A DNA stretch of 64,000 nt from Phyllobacterium sp. T1293 (GTDB lineage: Bacteria; Pseudomonadota; Alphaproteobacteria; Rhizobiales; Rhizobiaceae), in NCBI RefSeq assembly GCF_020731415.2, contig NZ_CP088276.1, forward strand, positions 310,001-374,000, written 5' to 3'. The notes beneath the pieces were generated by a model. It ran no database searches, was not told where the DNA came from, and saw only the letters and a list, made by a program, of their open reading frames with translations. Position numbers and translations under genes: made by a program. Below, one piece after another: positions 36,709 to 46,497 of the stretch. Positions within the stretch are counted from its first letter, which is position 1. Each line of letters opens with the position of its first letter.

Positions 36709-37472
36709 TAGCGCCCCCTGAAGTCAGCTTGGCGTTTGGCACGGAATGCGGCGATGCCCTCGGCCTTGTCATCGGTGGAAAGCAGGAGTTCGAAGGATCG
36801 ACGCTCCAATGCCAAAGCGTTGTGGTCTTCGGTGGCTGTCAACACCGCCTGCTTGACGAATTGCTGGGCAAGCGTTGCACCTTTGGCAAGTTTTGCCGCA
36901 ATCTCTTCGGCGGTTGCAAGGCATATTCCCGGCGTGGTCTTGTGGGATGCTATACCCCATTCGAAAGCCTCCGCGCCGTTGATCGTCTCGCCGGTTAGCA
37001 GCAGGCGCATGGCGCGGGATTTCCCCAGGAGAGATGTTAGCCGCTGAATCCCACCCGCGCCCGGAATAAGGCCAAGCCGGATTTCCGGTTGCCCGAATGT
37101 TGCATTGTCGGCGGTTACGATCAGATCGCAACGCTGCGCCAGTTCAAAGCCGCCACCAAGACAATAGCCTTCGACAGCTGCAATCAGCGGTTTGCGCACC
37201 CTTGCGATGGCTTCCCATGAATGCAGCCTCAGATCGTGTACGCCGTCGACGGCCGTCTTGTCGGCAATCTCGCCAATATCAGCGCCGGAAGCGAAATTGC
37301 CATCGGCGCCCGTCAGAATGATCGTGCGAATCTCTGGATCGCGATCAAAGCGCTGGAGGCTCTCGGCCAATTGCTTGAGCATACTGGTGTTGAGCGCATT
37401 GCGTGCATCGGGGCGCGTCAGTGTCAGGATGGCATAACCATCCTTCACCTCGGTTTGGATATAGTTTTCCAT
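36708..37472 (-). CDS. Enoyl-CoA hydratase
   Basis: A 254-residue crotonase. The oxyanion-hole segment is NFASGADIGEIADK. Both catalytic Glu positions are present, in EGYCLGGGFELAQRCD and GQPEIRLGLIPGAGGIQRL, so true hydratase activity is expected. It is close to PaaF-like hydratases. It is the first gene of the minus-strand half of the island, with palindromic operators upstream. Confidence 0.88.
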   Translation of the reverse strand: MENYIQTEVKDGYAILTLTRPDARNALNTSMLKQLAESLQRFDRDPEIRTIILTGADGNFASGADIGEIADKTAVDGVHDLRLHSWEAIARVRKPLIAAVEGYCLGGGFELAQRCDLIVTADNATFGQPEIRLGLIPGAGGIQRLTSLLGKSRAMRLLLTGETINGAEAFEWGIASHKTTPGICLATAEEIAAKLAKGATLAQQFVKQAVLTATEDHNALALERRSFELLLSTDDKAEGIAAFRAKRQADFRGR

Positions 37473-37532
37473 ATCGCATCCCCCCTGCAGTTTGCTCTGC
37501 TTGACCTGACTATCCCCATAAATTGAAAATTA

Positions 37533-37558
37533 TTCAAGCTTGAAATTTCATGCTTGAA
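37533..37558. promoter_or_regulatory. Tandem palindromes in the divergent promoter region of the aromatic island
   Basis: TTCAAGCTTGAA (37533-37544) is a perfect 12-base palindrome. TTCATGCTTGAA (37547-37558) is a one-mismatch copy 14 bases on and sits within AATTTCA-TGCT-TGAAATT. They lie in the 137-base space between the divergent hydratase and monooxygenase genes, where the island's MarR protein would be expected to bind. Confidence 0.6.
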
Positions 37559-37609
37559 ATTATTTTGATGCGGTGACACGATGAGTAGGGTTTAACGGGA
37601 GTATGCCTG

Positions 37610-39907
37610 ATGAAGATCGCCTGCCTTGGAGGAGGACCCGCCGGTCTCTATTTCGCGATCAGCATGAAGCTGCGCGATCCCAGCCACGACATCACCGTGA
37701 TCGAGCGTAACAAGCCTGATGACACATTCGGCTGGGGCGTCGTGCTTTCAAGCGAGACATTGGCCAACCTTGCCGCCAACGACCCGGTGAGTGCTGACGC
37801 GATCCGCGCACACTTTGCCTATTGGGATGATATCGCCGTTCACTTCAAGCAGACCGAAACCGTTTCAACCGGACACGGCTTTTGCGGTATCGGGCGCAAG
37901 AAACTGCTGATGCTTCTGCAGGATCGTGCCCGTGAACTCGGTGTAAACCTGCAATTTGAAACGCCTGTTGAAGATATCCCGGCGCTGGCGAAGACTTATG
38001 ATCTGGTCGTTGCTGCCGATGGCCTGAACTCGCGCACCCGCGCGGTCTTTGCCGAACATTTCAAACCCGAAGTTGATACGCGCAAATGCAAATTTGTCTG
38101 GCTTGGTACACACCAGAAGTTCGACAACGCGTTCACCTTTATTTTCGAGGAAACCGAGCACGGCTGGGTCTGGGCGCATGCCTATCAGTTTGACGGCGAT
38201 ACGGCGACGTTCATTGTCGAGTGTAGTCAGGAGACATGGGACAAGTTCGGCTTTGGCAGCATGAACCAGCAGGAGTCGATTGCAGTCTGCGAGCGGATAT
38301 TTGCCAAATATCTTGGTGGTCATGCGTTGATGACCAATGCCAATCACATTCGCGGCTCCGCGTGGATCAGTTTTCCGCGCGTTCTGTGTGAAAAATGGTC
38401 TTTTGACAATGTGGTGCTGCTGGGCGATGCGGCAGCCACGGCGCATTTCTCCATTGGTTCGGGCACAAAACTGGCGCTGGAAAGTGCGATTGCCCTTGCC
38501 AACTATCTCCATGCGGAAAAATCCATTGCGGACGCCTTTGCCAAATATGAGGATGAGCGGCGCTTGCAGGTGCTGCGTCTGCAATCTGCGGCGCGCAATT
38601 CGCTTGAGTGGTTCGAAGAAGTCGAGCGCTATTTCGAGCTTGATCCGGTGCAGTTCAACTATTCACTGCTCACCCGCTCGCAGCGCATCAGTCACGAGAA
38701 TTTGCGCCTGCGTGACCGCGACTGGCTGGGAAGTGCGGAAGGCTGGTTTCAGGAAAAGGCCGGTGCAAAAAAGGGAATGCGCCGCGCGCCAATGTTTGCG
38801 CCGTTCAAACTGCGCGACATGACGCTGGAAAACCGCATCGTCGTCTCGCCAATGGCGCAGTACAAGGCCGTCGATGGCACGCCCACCGACTGGCACCTCG
38901 TGCATTATGGCGAGCGCGCCAAGGGCGGTGCTGGCCTCGTAACCATTGAGATGACCTGTGTCAGCCCGGAGGGGCGGATCACCCCCGGTTGCACCGGCAT
39001 GTATGCGCCCGAACATGAACAGGCATGGAAGCGGATTGTCGATTTTGTCCACGCGGAAACCGAGGCGAAAATCAGCTGCCAGCTTGGCCATTCCGGCGCA
39101 AAGGGATCGACACGCGTCGGCTGGGAGGGAACGGATGTGCCTTTGCCCGACGGCAACTGGCCGGTGCTTTCCGCGTCTGATCTGGCTTGGTCTCCCGACA
39201 ATCAGACACCCACGGCAATGACCCGCGCCGACATGGATCGTGTGCGTGACCAGTTCGTAGCTTCGGCTGAAATGGCCGAGAGAGCCGGTTTTGACATGCT
39301 GGAAATCCATGCGGCGCATGGTTATTTGCTCTCGTCGTTCATTACCCCCGTGATGAACAATCGCACGGATGAATATGGCGGTTCGCTGGAAAACCGCATG
39401 CGCTATCCCCTCGAAATTTTCCGGGCGGTTCGTCTCGTCTGGCCATCGGCAAAGCCCATTTCGATGCGCATTTCCGCCAATGACTGGATGGGGGATAAAG
39501 GCATCACACCGCAGGATGCCGTTGAGATCGCGCGCATGTTGCAAGAGGCCGGTGTCGATATCTGCGATGTCTCGGCGGGCCAGACATCAGTCGATGCCAA
39601 GCCCGTCTATGGCCGCATGTTCCAGACCCCGTTCTCGGACCGCATCCGCAACGAAACGGGCATGGCGACCATGGCTGTCGGCAATATTTACGAACCCGAT
39701 CATGCCAACTCGATCCTGCTCGCCGGACGTGCCGATCTTGTCTGTCTTGCCCGCCCGCATCTGGCTGATCCCTATTGGACTTTACATGCGGCGGTGGCGC
39801 TGGGTGATAAGGGCGTGAGCTGGCCAAAACCCTATTATCCCGGACGTGATCAAATCTACCGTCTGGCGGAGCGCGCCGAAGTCATCGCTCCCATTGAGGG
39901 CGCTTAA
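37610..39907 (+). CDS. Fused flavin monooxygenase / OYE-type reductase (2-aminobenzoyl-CoA monooxygenase/reductase-like)
   Basis: A 765-residue two-domain flavoenzyme. The N-terminal part has the FAD motif [13 protein letters not shown] and [19 protein letters not shown], as in class A hydroxylases. From about residue 395 an Old Yellow Enzyme domain begins: [35 protein letters not shown] and [20 protein letters not shown]. This fusion is the architecture of 2-aminobenzoyl-CoA monooxygenase/reductase and of proteins annotated as salicylyl-CoA 5-hydroxylase/oxidoreductase. The reaction hydroxylates and then reduces the aromatic ring of the CoA ester. Nearby CoA ligase and beta-oxidation genes support the first identity. 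Confidence 0.88.
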   Translation: MKIACLGGGPAGLYFAISMKLRDPSHDITVIERNKPDDTFGWGVVLSSETLANLAANDPVSADAIRAHFAYWDDIAVHFKQTETVSTGHGFCGIGRKKLLMLLQDRARELGVNLQFETPVEDIPALAKTYDLVVAADGLNSRTRAVFAEHFKPEVDTRKCKFVWLGTHQKFDNAFTFIFEETEHGWVWAHAYQFDGDTATFIVECSQETWDKFGFGSMNQQESIAVCERIFAKYLGGHALMTNANHIRGSAWISFPRVLCEKWSFDNVVLLGDAAATAHFSIGSGTKLALESAIALANYLHAEKSIADAFAKYEDERRLQVLRLQSAARNSLEWFEEVERYFELDPVQFNYSLLTRSQRISHENLRLRDRDWLGSAEGWFQEKAGAKKGMRRAPMFAPFKLRDMTLENRIVVSPMAQYKAVDGTPTDWHLVHYGERAKGGAGLVTIEMTCVSPEGRITPGCTGMYAPEHEQAWKRIVDFVHAETEAKISCQLGHSGAKGSTRVGWEGTDVPLPDGNWPVLSASDLAWSPDNQTPTAMTRADMDRVRDQFVASAEMAERAGFDMLEIHAAHGYLLSSFITPVMNNRTDEYGGSLENRMRYPLEIFRAVRLVWPSAKPISMRISANDWMGDKGITPQDAVEIARMLQEAGVDICDVSAGQTSVDAKPVYGRMFQTPFSDRIRNETGMATMAVGNIYEPDHANSILLAGRADLVCLARPHLADPYWTLHAAVALGDKGVSWPKPYYPGRDQIYRLAERAEVIAPIEGA

Positions 39908-40672
39908 ATGGAACAGTCGCTCGCAGGTAAGATTGCATTGGTCACCGGTGGCGGTTCGGGCGTCGGAGCAGCCATAGCGCTTGCACTGGCGGGCGAAGGC
40001 GCACATGTTGTGATTGCGGGCCGTCGCATCGAAGCGCTCAATCAAATTGCAGCGCAATCAAAACAGATCATTCCCTTCGCTGTGGATGTAACCGATGAGA
40101 AATCCTCCCGGCTCCTGTTTGAGCGTATCCAGAGCGAAACGGGTTCGCTCGATATTGCGATTGCCAATGCGGGTTCGGCAACAAGCACACCCTTCCAGAA
40201 GCTGGATCTGAAAACATGGCAAAGCCAGATTGATCTCAATCTGACCGGTGTTTTCCTGACCTTCCAGCATGGGCTCTCTGCCATGCTGGCGAAAAATAAT
40301 GGGCGGCTGATTGCCATAGCCTCGACGGCTGGTTTGAAGGGCTATCCCTATGTGGCTGCTTATGCCGCGGCCAAGCATGGTGTTATCGGGCTTGTTCAAT
40401 CATTGGCGCTGGAACTGGCGAAAACCGGTATTACCGTCAACGCTGTTTGTCCGGGGTTCACCGAAACGCCAATGCTTGAACGGTCTATCGAGACCATCAT
40501 GCAAAAGACCGGCAAAAGCCGCGACGAGGCAGTCGCCGCACTTGTGGCATCCAATCCGCAGAAACGGCTGATCCAACCGCAGGAGATTGCGCAGACAGTG
40601 CTTTGGCTGTGCGGTGCGCATTCCGGCTCGATCACCGGACAGGCCATATCCATTTCAGGAGGCGAAGTATGA
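39908..40672 (+). CDS. Short-chain dehydrogenase/reductase
   Basis: A 254-residue SDR with the cofactor motif VTGGGSGVGAAIALALAGEG, NAG at 90-92 (IAIANAGSA), a catalytic Ser-Tyr-Lys set in IASTAGLKGYPYVAAYAAAK, and CPGFTETPM. An Arg pair after the second strand (AGRR) suggests NADP(H) preference. It starts immediately after the monooxygenase stop (TAAATG). It would oxidise or reduce an alcohol/ketone intermediate of the aromatic pathway. Confidence 0.87.
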   Translation: MEQSLAGKIALVTGGGSGVGAAIALALAGEGAHVVIAGRRIEALNQIAAQSKQIIPFAVDVTDEKSSRLLFERIQSETGSLDIAIANAGSATSTPFQKLDLKTWQSQIDLNLTGVFLTFQHGLSAMLAKNNGRLIAIASTAGLKGYPYVAAYAAAKHGVIGLVQSLALELAKTGITVNAVCPGFTETPMLERSIETIMQKTGKSRDEAVAALVASNPQKRLIQPQEIAQTVLWLCGAHSGSITGQAISISGGEV

Positions 40673-41172
40673 GCAGCAAGAACAATCCTTCCGCCTCCCG
40701 CAAAACAGAACCTGAACAGGTGAAGCAGAGCCTGCGCGTCTGGCTGAAAATGCTGAAAGCCACCAAGCATGTCGAAGCGGTTGTCCGCGAGAACCTACGG
40801 GTTGAATTCGATACGACCTTGCCGCGTTTCGACGTTATGGCCGCGCTCTATCGGTTCGAAGAAGGGTTGAAGATGAGCGAGCTTTCTTCGGCGTTGAGAG
40901 TCTCAAACGGCAATGTCACCGGCATTATCGAGCGGCTTGTCTCGGATGGCGCTGTGCTGCGGGTGCCGGTTGCTGGCGACAAACGCGCCATGCTGGTGCG
41001 GCTGACGCAGCGCGGCAGGGATGAGTTTGCCAAAATGGCGGCAGCGCATGAACTCTGGATCAATGAGATTTTCGGCAGCCTGCCTGGAGATGTGACAGCC
41101 GGACTTCTCGCTACGCTGGATACAATCGAACATGCGCAGGGCTTGCATAGCGGGGAGGAACACGATGCGTGA
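40669..41172 (+). CDS. MarR-family regulator of the aromatic island
   Basis: A 167-residue winged-helix protein with the recognition region [20 protein letters not shown] and the wing [19 protein letters not shown], which keeps the D-K-R signature. The ATG at 40669 overlaps the SDR stop (ATGA). MarR proteins in aromatic-CoA clusters commonly sense the CoA thioester, so this is the likely binder of the palindromes at 37533-37558; that link is inferred. Confidence 0.87.
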   Translation: MSSKNNPSASRKTEPEQVKQSLRVWLKMLKATKHVEAVVRENLRVEFDTTLPRFDVMAALYRFEEGLKMSELSSALRVSNGNVTGIIERLVSDGAVLRVPVAGDKRAMLVRLTQRGRDEFAKMAAAHELWINEIFGSLPGDVTAGLLATLDTIEHAQGLHSGEEHDA

Positions 41173-41977
41173 GATGGCAAATTATAAGGCCACCCATTTT
41201 AAATGGAGCGTGACCGATGGTATTGCAGTCATTTCGCTTGATCGCCCGGAGCGCAAGAACCCGCTGACTTTCGACAGCTATGCGGAACTGCGCGACTGTT
41301 TTCGTGCGCTTGTCTATGCGGATGACATCAAGGCGGTGGTTTTCGGCTCCAATGGCGGCAATTTCTGCTCCGGCGGCGATGTCCATGACATTATTGGCCC
41401 GCTTTTGAAGATGGACATGAAAAGCCTTTTGGAGTTCACCCGGATGACCGGTGATCTGGTCAAGGCGATCATGCATTGCGGCAAGCCTGTTATTGCCGCC
41501 GTCGATGGTGTCTGTGTGGGTGCGGGGGCGATCATTGCCATGGCATCAGACCTGCGCCTTGCCACACCTGTCGCCAAAACCGCGTTTCTGTTTACCCGTG
41601 TTGGCCTTGCTGGCTGCGATATGGGTGCCTGTGCGATCCTGCCGCGCATTATCGGGCAGGGCCGGGCTGCCGACCTGCTTTACACCGGACGCAGCATGTC
41701 CGCCGAAGAAGGCGAGCGCTGGGGTTTTTACAACCGGATTGTCGATGCGCAAACGCTGGATGAGGAAGCCTTCAAACTGGCAAAACGCCTCGCCGATGGC
41801 CCGACATTTGGTCATATGATGACCAAGACCATGCTCAATCAGGAATGGTCCATGTCCATCGATCAGGCTATCGAGGCGGAAGCGCAGGCCCAGGCGCTTT
41901 GCATGCAGACGCAGGATTTCCAGCGGGCCTATGATGCCTTCGTCGCGCATCAGACCCCAGTCTTCAAGGGCGATTGA
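41165..41977 (+). CDS. Atypical crotonase-family protein
   Basis: A 270-residue crotonase. [19 protein letters not shown] gives the oxyanion hole and [20 protein letters not shown] the core. The usual catalytic Glu positions are absent ([13 protein letters not shown] and [19 protein letters not shown] replace G-E-L-A and P-E), while an Asp sits in the second site. It may therefore be an isomerase or ring hydrolase rather than a hydratase. ATG 41165 overlaps the MarR stop by 8 bases and has GAGGAA upstream. The frame is open back to 41132 inside marR. Confidence 0.8.
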   Translation: MREMANYKATHFKWSVTDGIAVISLDRPERKNPLTFDSYAELRDCFRALVYADDIKAVVFGSNGGNFCSGGDVHDIIGPLLKMDMKSLLEFTRMTGDLVKAIMHCGKPVIAAVDGVCVGAGAIIAMASDLRLATPVAKTAFLFTRVGLAGCDMGACAILPRIIGQGRAADLLYTGRSMSAEEGERWGFYNRIVDAQTLDEEAFKLAKRLADGPTFGHMMTKTMLNQEWSMSIDQAIEAEAQAQALCMQTQDFQRAYDAFVAHQTPVFKGD

Positions 41978-41978
41978 G

Positions 41979-43133
41979 ATGATTGATCGCAGCTTTCTGT
42001 CATGGCCGTTTTTCGAGGATGTGCATCGCCAGCTCGCCGATGTGGTGGAAGCATGGGCGGTCGCCAATACGGGCCATATTGATCACGAGAACACCGATGA
42101 CGCCTGTCGAAGTCTTGTCGCAAAGCTTGGAGAAGCCGGGCTGCTCAGGCATACGGCGGTTGATCCTGATGCCACAGGCAAGCTTGATGTGCGCAGCCTG
42201 TGCATCATTCGCGAGACTTTGGCGCGGCATGATGGGCTGGCCGATTTCGCCTTTGCCATGCAGGGACTTGGCACCGGCGCGCTGTCCCTGTTCGGCACAG
42301 ATGAGCAAAAGCAATTCTGGCTGACGAAAACCCGCTCTGGTAAAGCGCTCTCCGCCTTCGCGCTCAGCGAGCCTCAATCCGGCTCCGATGTGGCCAATCT
42401 GGAATTGTCCGCAGTGCGCGACGGTGACGTTTTTGTGCTCAATGGCGAGAAGACATGGATTTCCAATGGCGGGATTGCCGATGTCTATACGGTCTTTGCG
42501 CGAACAGGCGAAGGCGAGGGCGCCAAGGGCATTTCGGCCTTTATCGTGCCTGCCGACACGCCGGGGCTGATCATTGCCGAGCGTCTCGAAGTAATCGCGC
42601 CGCATCCGTTGGCGCGACTGGTTTTTGACAATTGCCGGATACCAGCCGCCGCTTTAATCGGCTCGCCCGGTCAGGGCTTCCGCATTGCCATGTCGGTGCT
42701 TGATGTTTTCCGGTCCACTGTTGCTGCGGCAGCGCTGGGCTTTGCCCACCGGGCATTGGATGAAGCGGTCAGCCGTGCCAATGGTCGTCATCTCTTCGGT
42801 GCGCCGATGTCCGACCTGCAAATGGTGCAGGGGCATATCGCCGATATGGCTGTTGATATCGATGCGGCGGCGCTGCTCGTCTACCGGGCGGCGTGGCTCA
42901 AGGACAGCGGCGCCGAACGGGTCAGCCGGGAAGCCGCCATGGCCAAGCTTTATGCCACCGACCGGGCGCAAAGCGTGATCGACAAGGCTGTTCAGATTCA
43001 CGGTGGAGATGGCGTTCGCAAAGGCAGTGTTGTCGAGCGCCTTTACCGGGAAATCAGGGCATTGCGCATCTATGAAGGTGCGTCGGACGTTCAAAAAATA
43101 ATCATCGCAAGGCATGAACTTGCAAGGGGATAA
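41979..43133 (+). CDS. Acyl-CoA dehydrogenase
   Basis: A 384-residue FAD enzyme. Motifs are [38 protein letters not shown] (flavin contact) and the C-terminal [19 protein letters not shown] that holds the likely catalytic Glu. It introduces a double bond beside the CoA thioester and passes electrons to ETF. ATG 41979 lies two bases after the crotonase stop. It would act in the lower part of the aromatic pathway. Confidence 0.88.
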   Translation: MIDRSFLSWPFFEDVHRQLADVVEAWAVANTGHIDHENTDDACRSLVAKLGEAGLLRHTAVDPDATGKLDVRSLCIIRETLARHDGLADFAFAMQGLGTGALSLFGTDEQKQFWLTKTRSGKALSAFALSEPQSGSDVANLELSAVRDGDVFVLNGEKTWISNGGIADVYTVFARTGEGEGAKGISAFIVPADTPGLIIAERLEVIAPHPLARLVFDNCRIPAAALIGSPGQGFRIAMSVLDVFRSTVAAAALGFAHRALDEAVSRANGRHLFGAPMSDLQMVQGHIADMAVDIDAAALLVYRAAWLKDSGAERVSREAAMAKLYATDRAQSVIDKAVQIHGGDGVRKGSVVERLYREIRALRIYEGASDVQKIIIARHELARG

Positions 43134-43138
43134 AGAGA

Positions 43139-44761
43139 ATGTTGGGACCATCGGCGCATACGGATCACTTTACCCGCGATAATCTTCCTCCGTTCGAGGA
43201 ATGGCCTGAACTGCTGATGGAAAATTTCCAGTATCCGGAATGGCTGAATGCTGCCGTGGAACTGACGGATGCCATGGTCGCCAAGGGCTTCGGCGATAAC
43301 ACGGCGCTGATCGGCAATGGCCGCCGCCGGACCTATAAGGAACTGACCGACTGGACCAACCGCATCGCCCATGCGCTGGTCGAAAATTATGGTGTTGAGC
43401 CGGGTAATCGCGTGCTTATCCGCTCCGCCAACAACCCAGCTATGGTCGCCTGCTGGCTGGCCGCAACCAAGGTCGGCGCTGTCGTCGTCAACACAATGCC
43501 GATGCTGCGGGTGGGGGAACTTACCCAGATCGTCGATAAGGCTGAAATCTCGTTGGCGCTGTGCGATACGCGCCTGCTTGAAGATATGGAAAGCTGTGCC
43601 AAATCCAGCAAGTTTCTGAAAAAAGTCGTCGGTTTTGACGGAACCGCCAATCACGAGGCCGAACTGGACCGGATTGCGCTCGACAAGCCAGTTCGTTTTG
43701 AAGCTGTGAAAACCGGCCGCGATGACGTTGCGTTGCTGGGCTTTACCTCAGGCACCACGGGTGAGCCCAAGGCAACGATGCATTTTCACCGCGATCTGCT
43801 GATCATCGCGGATGGCTATGCCAAGGAAGTGCTGGGTGTTCGCCCGGATGATATTTTCGTCGGTTCCCCGCCGCTGGCCTTCACCTTTGGTCTGGGTGGT
43901 CTTGCGATTTTCCCCCTGCGCTTTGGTGCTGCAGCCACTTTGCTCGAACAGGCAACGCCGCCCAAAATGATCGATATTATCGAGACCTATAAGGCAACGA
44001 TCAGCTTTACCGCACCGACCGCTTACCGCGTCATGTTGCAGGCGATGAATGAGGGTGCTGACCTTTCATCCCTTCGCATCGCGGTTTCGGCGGGTGAGAC
44101 ATTGCCAGCACCCATCTATGAAGCGTGGATGCAGAAGACCGGCAAGCCGCTGCTTGACGGCATCGGCGCAACGGAAATGCTGCATATCTTTATCAGTAAC
44201 CGGCTGGAGGATTCAGGGCCGGGTAAAACCGGCAAACCTGTTAGTGGATATCAGGCTGTGATTGTCGATGAAGAGATGAAAGAAGTGCCGCACGGCGAAA
44301 TTGGCCGGCTTGCGGTGCGCGGGCCGATCGGCTGCCGCTATCTCGCCGACAAGCGCCAGAAGAATTATGTGCGCGATGGCTGGAACCTCACCGGCGATTC
44401 CTTCTTTCAGGACGAGGATGGCTATTTCCATTTTGCTGCCCGCTCCGACGATATGATCATCTCGGCTGGCTACAATATTGCCGGGCCGGAAGTGGAAGCG
44501 GCATTGCTCGCACATCCCGATGTCAGCGAATGCGCTGTTATCGGTGCGCCCGATGAAACCCGTGGCCAGATTGTTCAGGCGCATGTGGTTCTGCGGGCCG
44601 ATGTGGCAGCGACGGATGAAACGGTCAAGCGGTTGCAGGATCATGTCAAACAGGTCATAGCGCCCTACAAATATCCACGCTCTATCAAGTTTCTCGATGC
44701 GCTACCCAAGACGGCCACCGGGAAAATCCAGCGCTTCCAGTTGCGCAAGGCATATCAGTAA
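43139..44761 (+). CDS. Benzoate-type CoA ligase (probable 2-aminobenzoate--CoA ligase)
   Basis: A 540-residue adenylate-forming enzyme that activates the aromatic acid to its CoA ester, the first step of the pathway. Motifs are GFTSGTTGEPKATMHFHRDL (P-loop), DGIGATEMLHIFISN (characteristic of benzoate/aminobenzoate ligases), YKYPRSIKFLDALPKTATGK and the catalytic Lys near GKIQRFQLR. The N-terminus FTRDNLPPFEEWPEL also resembles 2-aminobenzoate ligases. GGATAAAGAG stands upstream of ATG 43139. Context with the fused monooxygenase/reductase points to anthranilate. Confidence 0.85.
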   Translation: MLGPSAHTDHFTRDNLPPFEEWPELLMENFQYPEWLNAAVELTDAMVAKGFGDNTALIGNGRRRTYKELTDWTNRIAHALVENYGVEPGNRVLIRSANNPAMVACWLAATKVGAVVVNTMPMLRVGELTQIVDKAEISLALCDTRLLEDMESCAKSSKFLKKVVGFDGTANHEAELDRIALDKPVRFEAVKTGRDDVALLGFTSGTTGEPKATMHFHRDLLIIADGYAKEVLGVRPDDIFVGSPPLAFTFGLGGLAIFPLRFGAAATLLEQATPPKMIDIIETYKATISFTAPTAYRVMLQAMNEGADLSSLRIAVSAGETLPAPIYEAWMQKTGKPLLDGIGATEMLHIFISNRLEDSGPGKTGKPVSGYQAVIVDEEMKEVPHGEIGRLAVRGPIGCRYLADKRQKNYVRDGWNLTGDSFFQDEDGYFHFAARSDDMIISAGYNIAGPEVEAALLAHPDVSECAVIGAPDETRGQIVQAHVVLRADVAATDETVKRLQDHVKQVIAPYKYPRSIKFLDALPKTATGKIQRFQLRKAYQ

Positions 44762-44812
44762 CAGCGTCAGGCACAGGACGTATTCCAGAAAGAAATCAGG
44801 TAGGAAACCGGA

Positions 44813-45214
44813 ATGGCAGAGATCATACATCCGCAGGGCTGGCCAGCGGCAAAAGGTTATGCAAACGGCATGGCAGCCGAAGGCAAGGTTATCTTTGTCG
44901 GCGGGCAGATCGGTTGGACCAAGGACCAGATTTTTGAGACCGATGATTTTGTTGAACAGGCTGAACAGGCCATGCGCAATATTGTCGATGTGCTTGCAAG
45001 CGCCGGTGCGCAGACGACCGATCTAGTGCGGCTCACATGGTTTATCACTGACAAAAAGACCTATGTGGCCGAGCAGAAGCGGCTGGGCGAAGCCTATCGC
45101 CGGGTTTTCGGACGACATTTTCCAGCAATGACACTGGTGCAGGTTGTTGCCCTGCTTGAGGACCGCGCTTTGGTTGAGATCGAGGCAACTGCGGTCATTC
45201 CTGCCCGCTCATAG
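44813..45214 (+). CDS. RidA/YjgF-family protein lacking the usual active-site Arg
   Basis: A 133-residue Rid-superfamily protein with the core GYANGMAAEGKVIFVGGQIG, ITDKKTYVAEQKR and the terminal LVEIEATAVIPAR. In archetypal RidA imine deaminases the C-terminal P-x-R-x-x-V-x-V motif carries Arg105; here the sequence is FPAMTLVQVVAL, so Met replaces Arg. It belongs to a non-RidA subgroup. Its place after the ligase suggests it handles an enamine/imine or ring intermediate. AGGAAA precedes the ATG. Confidence 0.82.
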   Translation: MAEIIHPQGWPAAKGYANGMAAEGKVIFVGGQIGWTKDQIFETDDFVEQAEQAMRNIVDVLASAGAQTTDLVRLTWFITDKKTYVAEQKRLGEAYRRVFGRHFPAMTLVQVVALLEDRALVEIEATAVIPARS

Positions 45215-45235
45215 AACGAGCAGGAATATGTGGCT

Positions 45236-45754
45236 TTACGCTGCCTTGCTGGCAGCAAGGAATGCCAGCTTGGCGGGGATTGCCAGCAGCTTGGAAAGCT
45301 CCACGCGCTCGGGCGTATAGTGATGCTCGACATCGAGGCAATTGACGGTGCCGAGCAGTTCGCCCGCAATGACCACGGGAATATTGATCACAGAACCGCA
45401 GCCGAGCGCCCAGATTGTTTCATGATCTGAAAACACTGTCGCAATGTCGGCAATGGTATTGGCAACGAAGGACTGGCGATCCTTGTGCACCGTATCGAAC
45501 CAGCGGTCATAATGGATCGGCTTGGTGCCGGATACCGGGTAGCTCTTGGCATCAGAAGTGTATTCGCGGCGCGCCAGTTCATTCTTCATGTCGACGGTCA
45601 TGATGGTGAACAGTTTGGCGCCAATGATCTTTTGCGACAGCACCTGCAATGCCTGCCATGGGCCGTCGGCGCTTGTGTCATTGGCGATATCAGCGTCAAA
45701 TTCGGCCAAAGCGGTTGCTATGTCTTCCTGTGTCATTTCCTGATCCTTGATCAT
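45236..45754 (-). CDS. GAF-domain protein
   Basis: A 172-residue single GAF domain. It contains LSQKIIGAKLFTIMTVDMKN near the start and WALGCGSVINIPVVIAGELL before a final NCLDVEHHYTPERVELSKLL. It has no output domain and may bind a small ligand. Its ATG at 45754 lies just after the stop of the peptide transporter ATPase gene; an internal Met at 45736 with AAGGA upstream is an alternative. Free GAF proteins next to peptide or nucleobase transporters are seen in this order; the function is not established. Confidence 0.75.
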   Translation of the reverse strand: MIKDQEMTQEDIATALAEFDADIANDTSADGPWQALQVLSQKIIGAKLFTIMTVDMKNELARREYTSDAKSYPVSGTKPIHYDRWFDTVHKDRQSFVANTIADIATVFSDHETIWALGCGSVINIPVVIAGELLGTVNCLDVEHHYTPERVELSKLLAIPAKLAFLAASKAA

Positions 45755-45756
45755 TT

Positions 45757-46497
45757 TCAACCCGTATGTGCGACACTGATTTCCATCAGTTCACGCGAGT
45801 AGGTTTCTTTCAGCGCACCGCGCTTCAGTTCAGCCACGTCGGCTATTTCGACAATCCGCCCATGGCGCATGACAGCCAACCGGTCGCAGAGAAACGATAC
45901 GACGGGCAGGTTGTGCGTCACCATGAGGAAGGTGAGGTTCTGTTCGCGGCGAAGGCGTTTGAGCAGATTGAGAATTTCCGCCTGTACTGAAACATCGAGC
46001 GCCGAGGTTGGCTCATCCAGCAGCAATAGCTTGGGTTCAAGCATCAGGGCACGGGCAATGGCAACGCGCTGACGCTGGCCGCCAGACAGCTGGTGCGGAT
46101 AGCGGAAGCGGAATTTCCGGTCGAGCCCAACGGCGATAAGAATGTCCTCAACACGGTTGTTCTGACTGCCGATGCCATGGATCGCCAGCGGCTCGCTTAA
46201 GATGGCATCGACGGTCTTGCGCGGATGCAGGGAACCATAGGGGTCCTGAAACACCATCTGGCAATGCCTGGCAAAATGCTGATCAATGCCATGGCTGCGC
46301 GGCTGGCCGAAGGCGGTGATTGATCCCGTCCATTGCGGCGCAAGACCGGCAACGGCTTTGAGAACCGTTGATTTACCCGAGCCGCTTTCACCGACCAGAG
46401 CAAAGCTTTCGCCCTCGCTGATATCGAGGCTGATACTGTGGGTGATCTGCGTCTCGCCATAGGAAATGTCGAGATTATTCAATGCGAGTGCGATCAT
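45757..46497 (-). CDS. Peptide ABC transporter ATPase (DppF/OppF type)
   Basis: A 246-residue ATPase with Walker A GESGSGKSTVLKAVAGL, signature HQLSGGQRQRVAIARALMLE, Walker B LLLLDEPTSALDVSVQAEIL. It pairs with the next upstream ATPase. The start ATG 46497 overlaps the preceding stop (ATGA); a start at 46509 would overlap it by 16 bases. It is somewhat shorter than typical OppF because the C-terminal oligopeptide/dipeptide Cys-rich extension is absent. Confidence 0.87.
   Translation of the reverse strand: MIALALNNLDISYGETQITHSISLDISEGESFALVGESGSGKSTVLKAVAGLAPQWTGSITAFGQPRSHGIDQHFARHCQMVFQDPYGSLHPRKTVDAILSEPLAIHGIGSQNNRVEDILIAVGLDRKFRFRYPHQLSGGQRQRVAIARALMLEPKLLLLDEPTSALDVSVQAEILNLLKRLRREQNLTFLMVTHNLPVVSFLCDRLAVMRHGRIVEIADVAELKRGALKETYSRELMEISVAHTG

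Noticed and set aside
37610..39907. Simple salicylyl-CoA 5-hydroxylase of a gentisate route
   Set aside because: No gentisate dioxygenase or related gene is nearby, while the OYE fusion and beta-oxidation genes fit the 2-aminobenzoyl-CoA route better.
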